This document shows positions 23,801-35,800 of a stretch of DNA of 64,000 bases, piece by piece. The stretch comes from Beroe forskalii (lineage: Eukaryota > Ctenophora > Nuda > Beroida > Beroidae), in contig WFMF01000133.1 of the NCBI GenBank assembly GCA_011033025.1, forward strand, positions 248,001-312,000, written 5' to 3'. The first letter of the stretch is position 1. Each line of letters begins with the position of its first letter. Made by a program: the position numbers and the translations under genes. The notes under the pieces are model-generated. The model searched no databases, was not told the DNA's origin, and saw only the letters and a list, made by a program, of their open reading frames with translations.

Positions 23801-26800
23801 GTTACTGATATGTATCTTCATAAATCATAGGGCAGAGGCATCAGATTGTAAAATAAGTTGAAAGTGCAAAAGAAAGAAAGATCCTCAGTGGCCGGGTAAT
23901 TGCATATATGGTGGTTTTAATCTACAAGAGTACAAGAGAAATAGGGAAATAGGTAGTAAAAACATAAGAATTTGTTTATTCTTGTAGAGAAAATCCTCCA
24001 AACTGGGGCTACAGCCTACGGCAAACTACTTAAGCTGTTACTTTCGACCAATGAAGACCCATAAACATTAGAGCTAAGGCTCACACAAGCTCCATAAAAG
24101 AGTAAAGGAGCAAAGGTGCTTTGAACTTTTGAAACCATGCATGGTAACACTTTTTTGACCCATAACGTTCTTAAAACAACGTTATGATTGCATCACTTTA
24201 CTTGAGCCCGAATGTGCAAATTCTGATCCATTAAAACAATCATAATGTAATTCACAACGAAACATCTGACATTTGTTTGAAATGATGGAAGATTTTGCCG
24301 AGGGTAGCATCGCACACAAATACTAAGTCGCACACAAACAATATGCCCCTGACACTGTCAGTGACAGTATAAGTGTATAAATTCTTGCGCCTATTGTTCG
24401 CGCGCGACGCATAACATGCCCGGGCAGGTTCAGCGGCAGTAAGGGAAATGTCGCGAATGTGTCATTGGTTGCGTGAGAATCCTTCATTTCGTTGCAGTAC
24501 AGTAAGTTCATTGCTCATACGGCCCGTGCACTTATCTCCATCGCTTTCATGTAATTCGACCGTACGTTCATCTTATTCACCTCTATGTTTTTATGTGAAA
24601 ATGCAAGAACTCGAGAAGCATCTCTAAATTGGCATCTCTATGCCACGTAGCCCAGTAAATTCGCCCGGTAAACTTGAATGAATTGATATCGAGTGGGACA
24701 ATTTCCGAATTGATTCGAATGTTGAGACTAAAACACGGATGACGATGATACTGATAATACGAACATAAGTTTTAGTAAATGTCATAACTTCATACACCAA
24801 TTCGTGAGTTAGGTATATAGTCAAACATGAATGATAACTGACCCGCAAATAATTTTCTCCATTACGAATTGTGAGTGTCATTTCATTTTGTTGCAAATTA
24901 AGGGAATAACATGATTAATTATAATGATTAATGACGTTGCATTTAAAATGATCATTTTTACCACGAATAAGGATATCATTAGTATCATTTTGTTGTCAGC
25001 TTGAGAAAGATCATAATTGTCATAATTTGATGAATGTTAGCAAAACAAGACTGTTAAGTACCGTGCCTTAATGAGTTAACGAGTGATAGGAACCTGAAAA
25101 CATTCGACCTCTCGAGTGATTACGTTATTATTATGTAATTATCAGTCAGACACAGTTGATCAGTTATCAAGAATAGGTGGTGATGAATGGTGAAAATAGA
25201 TAACGTAGCCAGAGTATTTTATCTACATACTACAGTGCGGAAGTGCTAATAAGGATCCGCAGTCAACTCTAAATAGTTAGTTGGAAAGGGAAAAATAGAA
25301 AAATAGAGATCTGTGAGATCAGAATAAGCATAATATACAAATATGTGCAGTGTACGCAGTGTTTCACAGTTGACAGGTAAAATGAGCCGAATGAGTTGGG
25401 ATTGGATTAATAAAGTCGCCTATCATGAAAAGGAGATACAATTATAAGTTCATAAGATTTGTGTATACACATCTCTAAGAGTGCCTAGATAGCTAGATGA
25501 CTAGAAGAACATATTTCTTGACAAACTGAATATCAATGAATATCCTATTAGTTATGTCCCATAATTATACGGGTTGATTCACCTTGACTCTGACACTTAT
25601 TCCGGATTGATCATGGCCGGCTTCAGATTGATTCGGCTCGTTTCGATATTGATTCGGGTTGAATCGTTTGATTCGGTTGATTTACTCGAAATCAGCGAAA
25701 CAAGCCGAAACAGGCCGAAACAAGCGAATCAACCCGAAACAAGCCGAAACAAGCGAATCAACCCGAAACAAGCGAAACAAGCGAAATTAGCCGAAACAAG
25801 CGAATCAACCCGAAACAAGCCGAAACAAGTGGAAAATGCAAAACTGCTTGTTTCGAGTTGATTCGCTTGTTTCGGGTTGTTTCGCTTTTTTCGGGTTGAG
25901 TCGCTTGTTTTGGGTTGATTCGGCTTGTTTCGGGGTGATTCGGCTTGTTTCGGGGTGATTCGGCTTGTTTCGGGGTTGTTCCAGGTTTTAGTAAAAATTT
26001 GGCTTGATTCGGGTTGTTTCGTGTTTTTCTGTCGTATCAAGCGAAACAAGGCGAACCAACCCGTGCAAACGAATCAACACGAAACAAGCTGAAACAAGCC
26101 GAAACAAGCCGAAACAAGTGGAAAATGCAAAACTGCTTGTTTCGGGTTGTTTCGCTGATTCGCTTGTTTCGGGTTGTTTTGGCTTGTTTCTTTCATGATT
26201 TTCGGCTCGTTTCGCCTTGTTTCAGCTTGTTTCAGAAGGTTTTTGGGTTGGTTCGGGGTGGTTTCGGGTCGTTCCGCTTGTTTCGGCTTGTTTCGGGGTG
26301 GTTTCGCTAGTTCCTGCTTTTAGTATCTACGATTACACTGCCTGTACCCAATCACTACCCCGTATTCCTGTATCCCATGATGCACTTACCCCATGATCCT
26401 CTCCCTTTACCCCGACCTAGTGACACCTTGGGTGGTGGTCTAAGTGCGTTTTGTACCCCTCCTCACGCACTCTATCTTTCTATATCCTACTGTTTCCTGA
26501 GGGGGAGGGAGGAGGAGAGTGTCAGAACCAGGCGTTACATTGTATGACGTCATATCCTGACGCAATACACTTGCGTGTGTGTGCGGTCATTGCGTCATTC
26601 CGTCGCCTCTTCTCTCTGTGACACTGTCAGAGATAAACTGTATCTCTCTCAATGATACACATCTCCTCTCAATATGTACCACCACACGGGGATGTTATTA
26701 ATGCATAAGAAATGCGGTTGCGATGACGACATTATCAGAGCAGGACATGGGAAGTTGATGACTAGTCACTGCCTTTTTCCTGCAAGATTTGTATTAGCAT

Positions 26801-29800
26801 GCTGATCATTCCTGGCCCCCCATTAATAATATAATCCAACCTCTGGACGCCCCGCGCTCATATTGGATACATCATCTCCCCTGAGTCTGAAACAGTTTAT
26901 AGTATGTACCTGGTACCATCTATATTAGTATATATTGCTGCTATAGAGCTGACCGGTCTCCTCTCCTTGGCATGCAATGGACAGACCCACAAACGCTACA
27001 ATACGTCCTGTAGCGGACATCTTGAAAATTTGATGGAATTCGCACAAAATGTATTCCCTCATATATAACATATATACCTGTAGGAGCCCTGAGTAACCTA
27101 TAAAATGTGGTTGTATTGGCTATATTGGATACATTATTAGAAAGTATTGACTGTAGATCCTCCATGAGATAGATTTAATAGGAGTAGTCCGAGTGTCATG
27201 CAATATACAGGATAATGTCCAGGTTATTGTCCGGGGAGAGGATTAAACCCCGTGCACGAGAAATAGGCGGCTAGGATGACGTCATTATCAAGTCATGATG
27301 TAGCGAGTTGATGGCGTTGAGCCGCCTATATCTCGTGCGCGGAGGGTTAGAGGGGGCTCCAACCACAGTGCATCACCAGATAGATAGTCATGAGTCATCA
27401 GCCACACGATACGAGACCGCCTTATAACGTGATTTAGCATTTTATCCATTTATTGTTAATATTATTACCAAATTGTTATTGATATTTTGAACACTCAGCA
27501 CGCACATTTGATATGAGCTTTGAATCAGAGCACAGGGGCGGCTGTACATTAATAACCAAACCGCGGCCTGAGTCGAAAAGAAAATCCAAATTATAAATCG
27601 AATCAAACTTGTATAGAAGCCTTGAAACAGTTGAAAAAGGGTTGGTGCAGATAGAAAAGTAAAAATTAGGAACTAATTCGCCGTGATGATCGATCGCTCA
27701 GGTAAATTTGAGTCATCGAATTATTCTGAGTTGTTGCTCAAACATTCTTTCTACTTTTCCAGCTACAAAGTTCAAAGAGTCTTTCCAAACTTCAAATCGT
27801 TATAGTACAAAGTACTATTCCCAATTATTCAAAATTACAAAAAATATTTAAGTTTCACTATCTCCCTGTTCGAGTGACATAAAAGTGACAACAGTGGCAA
27901 ACCCGACACAATTGACTGAAGCTATTCAATCCTGTAATCATTCTCACTGACAGTAACAAATCAAGTAATCACAGCCTTCAAATCCTTCCAACTTGTAATT
28001 AGTAAAATGTAATCACTCGTAAAATACAATCACTTGCAACTTGTAAAATGCAATCACTTGTAACTTGTAATCACTTGTAACTTGTAATCTCACTCTCTCC
28101 TCAGATCGTGGAAACTAACGATTACGAGTACTGCATCTCGAGTATGGGACAGCAGCCCATCCACTGTCACAACTACTACACGCTGCTCATCAAGCTCTCT
28201 GACACCAACCTCTTCGTCTGTGGCACCTCCTCCTTTGCTCCTGCGTGTGGCACCCGGCTGGTGAGTTAATTTCCTTGGGGTCCTTTCCGAAACAGACTTC
28301 AATTAATTTTTTGCTTAAGTCGGTTTTTTGACTTAAGTCTGTTTTGGAAAGGATCCCCTGGAAAAAAAGGAAAATTCGGGTATCATCATTCAGCATTTTC
28401 TTTTGTTTTTATTAAAGTATTAACATGACCGCACATATTTTCAGTCTCAATTGTCCATGCATGCTACGTTTTTGAGATGAATCATTTTTTCTTTGTATTC
28501 AAGCAGAGTACAATTGTACATATGTAAGAATGTAATATCATAATAGCCTCAGCAACATTTTAAACCATCTAATATCTTTGCTTCGTCAGAAAAGTGAGCT
28601 GTCATACCGGTCTAACGAAGCCAAAGTTAACTACATCTCCTCCAATCCTTACTCATCCATCAACTACCTACGGCTCAAAGAAAGTAAGATAATAGTTTGG
28701 TTTGGTTTGATTGTGATGAATCATGAATTGAGTGAAATTTAATATTCCAAATATTTCTAATTACACTTGTTTTTAACATCAGATAATCCTAATACGCGCC
28801 AAGCTGGTGTGTTTATTTTTGTCGCGTAAACTAATCATGCTACTTGATTTCAATTAGCATAACAAAATACTCTCATAGGATAATTTAAAACATTTGACAT
28901 TTACACTGACAGTACATATTATTTATGATATTTATAATATTTAAAATCTGTCTCGAAACTATGTTATCATCATTAACATTTTAAAATTGAGCCATCACTA
29001 TTTGACACACGCAATATATGCTCCCCCACAATAACACATATTATTATTCTAACTAAAACTTCGTGTTTTTGCATGCTCTCTCTCTCCCACACTGTAGTAT
29101 GTCATATTATAAAGCAACAAACACTGTCGCTGCTGCGCGGCACGTGACTCGTTTAATGTGTCACGTGGTGCTGCGCGGCGCGTCACATGACCCGCTCTCA
29201 CCAATGGAAACGTGACAGTTTTTGCAATCGTTTAGCATATATAATATAATATAGTGGAGTAAAAGCATATATATAAATATAGAATATATATAATGTAGTT
29301 GGTTAACGAATATTTGATATAAAGCAACGCCTGGAGATTGTGTTGCTTTAATTGGGAGTGTGTGTTTCACACGTTTTATTAATATTACTAAAGGTTTTAT
29401 TATTAAACTACCACAGAGTTTTAGTTAAAACGTTAACTTGGAAATACGTTAACTCGGGGGATTCCAAGGGTGGCAGACGGTTAAAGTAGACAATCTCACG
29501 ACAAAATGTCTACTCTCGCTAATTGATGTTAACCATTCGATCATAATATATCATGGTCATCATCATGTAACGGTATAATCCCTCAATCGGCCAATGAAAG
29601 GCGCTGAGCTAGCTGAATTAACCAATCAAAGCCCTACTTGAAGTGGTTTAGGGTGACGTCATAAAACTTCATGGTTTTCGGTTTTGAGTTGTGAGAAGTT
29701 GATGAAGTTTGGTGTCGCGCTACTAAGGCTCGTTACTACTTATACCACTTAAACACTTAGTCACTATCAGAGATGGTTTGCACCTGTCATCAAAGTTGTA

Positions 29801-32800
29801 GAATGTCACTTCCTTGTGTGATTGATCAAGAATTCAAGATCACGATACTCTGATTGAAAGTTAACTTTATTTCCTGCTCCTTTGAAGAAATTGAAAATTG
29901 AAATAAATACTTAAATACCATGACGGCCAAATGGTTAAATTGTTTCATGATTCAACTTTATTTAATTAATTTCAAAGTGAAAGTCAGAACGATGATTTGT
30001 CCTCTCGATATTTAAATGTCACACCACTAGGTTTGGAAAATTTCAGGGAATTTCAGGATTCCTAAATGCTCGTTTTAACCCATTGGATCAGTTTGTGATC
30101 ACCAATAAACCACCAGAATATGGGTTTAAAATAATGCCACTGTGGTATAGGTAGCTGAGATCATTCCTGAATTAAATCATGCCTACCTGTATACCGCGCA
30201 CTAGTTACAGACTTGGGAGTGATGGCGTATTGTTGACGTCACTATCATAGCTCAGATCGTTGACTTGATGACGCAACATTACCAAGTTTATTGCACGGAA
30301 CATTACAGTATAGGTTGTCAGAGGTGTCGACGCCAGGAAAAAGTAGAGTTTAACCGTACGTTCCTTTCCGAATCCCTAATAATCCTCTTCCCTGATATTG
30401 AGCAGTGCAGCGTACGTGTAATTCAGAGGTTCACCATTTTAGTTCCGAAATTACCGGGAAAACTTGTGTCTCATCGTAATTTACCGCTCTACTCAAGTAC
30501 TCACTCCACCATTTGCTCATTTGGTAAAACAAGACTCACTTTTCCCTCTGATGATCCCCGCAACACTGCCTGCCTGAGTACTATGTGATCACGTGATCTT
30601 GAGACGCTCTAAAACACTCTTGCGACGCTCTAGTCACGTGATGTAATCTCAAGTCTCATCCCAGACAAAAAGGAGGGAAGAAGGTACGGCGGAAAACCGT
30701 CAACAATGTCTGTACCACTTTAAGCTATAATGATGACGTCATTTTCACCACCATAAATTTGTGTTGCTGTTTCCCCTCTTCAACCTCCATTTGGTCGTGT
30801 AAAAGCAGCAGTATTGGGAGATCACCATCATGTGGGAATAATAATACTTATGTAATTACATGTGGGTAACATTTGATATGCGGGGATATTGTTACTTTAC
30901 ATTTTGTGATTATGTAAACAATCATAAATTCGATACAATGTTGCAATGAATCAGCAGCATGTTTAACAGCCCGCTCCTTCCCCCAATTACTTGGAATGTG
31001 CATCACTTTGTGACATGAGATACCCCTCCGACCCTTCCCTCTTCCCTGCTCTTCAGCCAATCACCGGGCAGATCACTGCTATCCGTCCAATCAGCGAGCA
31101 GCTTGCCTGTCACGTGACCTCACCAAACACCAATGACTTGTCCATCACGCGACCAATCAAGCCGGATGACGGTCTGTAGTGCGGAGATCTGTAGTATGCG
31201 TGTTGAAATGACGTCATTATGAGAGTAAAGCGTAGTGGGCTGATGACGTTAACCACGCAACCTTCCCCCGGAGTTACTCCTTGCTAAGCGGAGGTGTCTG
31301 GAGCTGCGTGTCCGGTGTCTAGTTGGGAGTAATGCAGAGTAGTGGGCGGTTAAACTAATTACTATTGGATACATTGTAGCAGTGTTTGTATAGCTGGAAT
31401 GCGGTGGTAGTGTAGTCTGAGGGACTGCCTTTAATCAACCGCATCTCTTCTACACACGAGAGAGAGAGGGTCTAGTGTCACTTCTAAATTAAGAACGGAG
31501 ATATTATACGATCGTGTAGTGTTTGTTTATCAGAACGTGGAAACGGTAATGGAATTTCTTAAAATAACACGAACGCAAATGTGTCAAATCCAGCTACTTG
31601 CTTGGGAAGTCGAGAACTTTTTTGGTGCAATATCCTGCGAGTTGCAACATATTCTGAGAACTGAGACAAATGCACGGATGGAAGATGGATGCCTGTTCCC
31701 GTTACATAACATTCAAATTACATATCCAACTCATAGCTTATTATCTAGGGTTATTATTCCAAACAAAGCTATCTAACAGCGATGTTCCTGTACCGCGTTT
31801 TCTCGGACAAAAACGTGGACGAAAACGTACACGGAAAACACCCGACGATGTTCCTGTTCAAAAATACGCGCACGATTTTATCCGAGAAATCGTCCGAGAA
31901 AACGCGCGGGGGTTTTTGACATTTCTCGTTGACCAAAAAACATCCGCGTTTCTCGGACGATTTTCTGATAGAGGATGATACTAGGTATTGAAATATATAG
32001 TAAAACTAATTATGACTTCATGATATCATCTCACATTCGTGTATAGGGTATTGTATAGTGTACTATTGAAATGAGTGTCGTTGCTAGATGGTATGGTGCA
32101 GTGTAGGTACCTAGTATATAATACGCAAATTTAAAGTCTATTTAAAGTCTATACGCAAATTTAAGCATTGCGTAACCTGAGGAAAAAAGGATGTTGCACT
32201 TTAATGACTGTAAATTAATCACTGAGAAAAATAGTTTTTGATTTTGGGTCAGGTTTTCTGCCACTCCCATTGATTGAATCCAGTGTAACCACGGCCCACC
32301 GACTACCGCTGATCTCCATACAGTGCTGATTACCCGAAACATAACATTACCCATATTCTCAATTATGTAACAAAGAAAGCCAACTAAATTTTATGGCCCG
32401 TAACCTTATCAAATTACTCCTCATTATCTACTCCTCATTTGAGGAATAAGTAAATATAAATAATGATGAGGTGCCAATTCATTGAAGCGGAATGGAGGTA
32501 TCATGGTTCGAAGGATCCAAGGGTGCCATTAATGATCATTAGTTTAGCCAGTGGCCATCGCTCTGATGTTATTGTAAGAAAGCAAGAACCATAATATATC
32601 CATTATCCACTGGATGATCACAATTTTCAGTGACTTTTCCTTCGCTCTGTTTGTTCTTCTGAGTTTTATTGTTGCAAAGTTTTCAGATTTTATTAACAGA
32701 ATTCAATTAGCCTTTGACGCTAAAAAGTAACCTGCTTACCTGTACGCATGAATCTAGTAATTTGCTCCTTATGCAGCTGAAAAATAACTCAGGTATCGGA

Positions 32801-35800
32801 CATAATTTACACGGACATTATAGTCACACTGAGCACCTTATCATGAATATTATTGTCCATGATAGTGATACAAAATGTCCGGGCTTTTTGACTTGGTTCG
32901 ACATTGAGTGTGTCCCACTGTCCCATAACCAAGGACTTTGCCTGAACGCCCGGTAAACCTCGACCTGTAGGTACCTATTTCCTTTATCAAAATTTTCTTC
33001 ATCACAAATAATTAAGATCTTCAGGAAATTATACTACTTTTTCATCCAATCAACCAATATGAATATTTCTGCAGACTGAGCTGAAAGGAACACAAAGTCA
33101 TCCTGAACTATCTCGGGCGTGTAAGAGTGTGTAATTAGTTTACATTTTTTACATGCAAATCACATTTTATTATCATTACCATTTCTCCTCCGAGTAACGC
33201 GTACACAGGAACATCGTAAGAAAAACCGCGCACGTTTTCAATTTCGTCCGAGTAATGTCCGCGTTTTTGTCCACGTTTTCTTGCCGAGAAAACGCGGTAC
33301 AGGAACATCGCTGTAAGTCCAATACAAGTTCTAACTTTCTTACATTGATTAAGATTCACGCGGTTTTAAGACTAGAGTGTAATCATTTCTTTATTTCAGT
33401 GAACTACACTTCTTACGTTGGAACGGAACAAGGTTCCAATACTGGGGATTTTGTCATTGCAAGTGTCAACATGATGCCAGGATCGTATGCAATCAAAGCC
33501 TCAACCCCTACCTCAACTAACACTTGGCTTAACTGTGAGTAATTGTTGAAACCCCTCCTTTAACCAACACTTGGCTTTACTGTGAGTCTTCTTCAAGGCT
33601 TCAACTCACACTTGCCTTATCGTTTTTCTATCTCAGCTAGTCCCCATTCTTGAAATTTTGAACTTTGAAGTTTCTCCTACGTATGAAGTAAGAATTGTAT
33701 TATTCCGTTAGCAAACTGAGAGAAACGAAATGATCAGGAAACATCCCTAGATATCGCCCCTGTGTAGTGTACAGTAGAAGAATGTCTGATATGATCAATA
33801 AAATGTAATCTCCCGACAATAATCTCCGGCAGAGGTGCCCACAATTAAAGATTTGACCGCATTTCGTCTCTCCCTCTGTCTCCTGTGATATCTATTGAGT
33901 TACATATCCGTAACTCATTCATTTCATCTACCTCAAAAGAATGCGATAAGATTCGATGGCCCTTTTGTTGAATTATTAAGTTATTACACTGGTTGTGGTT
34001 TGAATGTAGGACACTCCATTCGAAGTGAAGCCCCATGAAGTCTCCATCACCTAATGCGATACAATGTTACAAATTATCTATGAGTATCTCCTGGCCAATT
34101 ACCTAAATCTAATGGCGGTTGACTGCTTGCTTTCTTTGAAGTGTCCGTTTCACTTTCTGATAAACCTTGAAGGGCGGCAACTTTCTGATGTTTTACCCGG
34201 AACGCGCGAAAACATTTGTCTTTATAATCGCGCGCTTTAATCACTTAGATCAACAACGCGCATTGCGCGCGTTGATCTTTTACAGCCGCGCACATGTGAG
34301 AAATTTGAATTTTTCAACTGCTTTCAACATAAATTCAAATTTTCTAACGATCTTTCAGTTTTTACTGAAATAACTGATCCACTTTTCAGCTCCTACGTTT
34401 ATCTACTCATTCGAAACCGAGGAACACGTGTACTTCGTCTTCCAAGAAATCGCTGTCGAGATTTCGCCCGAGGTAACTGCGAATTTCCGTCATTTTGAAC
34501 TCTTGAAGTTTGATATTTTCGGGAATTTACCAATACAAGATCAGAATATGTGTCTGAAGTCTGGCAATTATCACCAACTTAACTTTCCCACATTTCAGAG
34601 GGTATACTCGAGGATTGCCCGTATATGCAAGGATGACACTGGTGACACGTCTTTCTTCTTCAACAAGAAGTTCCTTACCTACTCCAAACTGAGACTTCAG
34701 TGTTCCTATTCGCAGACTGGCCAAGCCCCGTACCCCTTCGATAGAATAAGTAAGTTATCATCCGATCTCCAGGCATGGGTGCAGAGTTATGCCGGAAAAT
34801 GAGAAAATGGATGAAGTTTCGATATAGGAAATTGAAAATGTGAATTAGGCTCATTTCATTTTTTGATGTCTTCTTAAAGCAAATGCATTAAACTGCATTC
34901 CTTCCCAGAAGTGAAATCATTGTAGCATTATAAGTTAATCCATTTATCGGATACTTTTTAGTTAGAATACATTACCAACATTCCACCCATCTGAATCTCA
35001 CTCCTCCCTCCCCCAGGTGGAGCGTATTTCCACGACAACTACCTGTACACCGTCTTCTCGGGCTCCAGCACCATCATAGAAACCGGCTCTGTCTTCTGTC
35101 TCTTCAAGATGTCCGACATAGAGGCAGCCTTCACCGGGCCCAAGTTTAAGAAGTTCGAGGGAGGGAGATGGCAGGACGTGATGCCGGCGGGAGTGCCCTT
35201 CAAGTGCGGGGCAGACCCCAACTGGACAGCAGATCAGGCTAGGAAATACCAGATGTTAGCTGAGGTACTGAAGAGTGAGCAGGTCATCCATTATAGCACG
35301 GACCAGCTCAGCTCACTCGACGTCTTCTCCACAGTGGTTAGTGGTAGCTTTGTTAGAGGGAAAGGGGCTCTACCGGGCTGATCTATTGTCATGATAATCA
35401 TTCAACCGATTAAACCAATAGTTTATGCAATTTTCCTTAATTGAGTGCTCTGAAATGTTCAAACTCATTAGAATGCCTCAATGTCCCCTCCAAAATATAT
35501 CTCAATTAATCAATGATCTTAGTCCTGAATACTGATTACCATTACAAGACGGTAACCTCCCTGAATTTCCACAGATAGAGGGTAAGGAGTATAAGATCCT
35601 ACATTCGGGTTCTAAGAATGGTGGGCTGGTGAGGGTAGGGTTCCACATCAACAGATTCAGTGAACTGGAGAACATCAGACACATCCGTCAACAAGCAGGG
35701 GTGGGAGACATCAAGAAGGTACGAGATTCCGCATCATTATCCATTATAATGCGATCATTGCACCCGATTGAGTTCAACAGATTTCCTCATATCTTCATAT

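Larger units (their letters stand above)
21159..26341. mobile_element. Foldback-type DNA element, 5163 bp, arrays as inverted repeats, one ORF
   Basis: The element (21,169-26,331) begins CGTAGATACTAAAAGCAGGA and ends with the exact inverse. The outer 130 bp or so of the two ends are nearly identical when inverted (two mismatches seen). Each end continues into a roughly 750-bp array of cgaaacaagc, gaatcaaccc and their inverses. The element is flanked on both sides by attacactgc, a perfect 10-bp direct repeat. The interior holds one intact 275-codon ORF (22,070-22,897) with a downstream AATAAA. Long array-like TIRs recall Foldback/Galileo and Rehavkus elements; a 9-11 bp duplication fits the Mutator-like group best. 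No transposase was recognised. It sits in the first visible semaphorin intron. Confidence 0.85.

Noticed and set aside
32490-32530. Possible tRNA (ggttcgaaggatcc)
   Set aside because: Only a T-loop-like word; no acceptor stem, D arm or anticodon arm could be paired around it.
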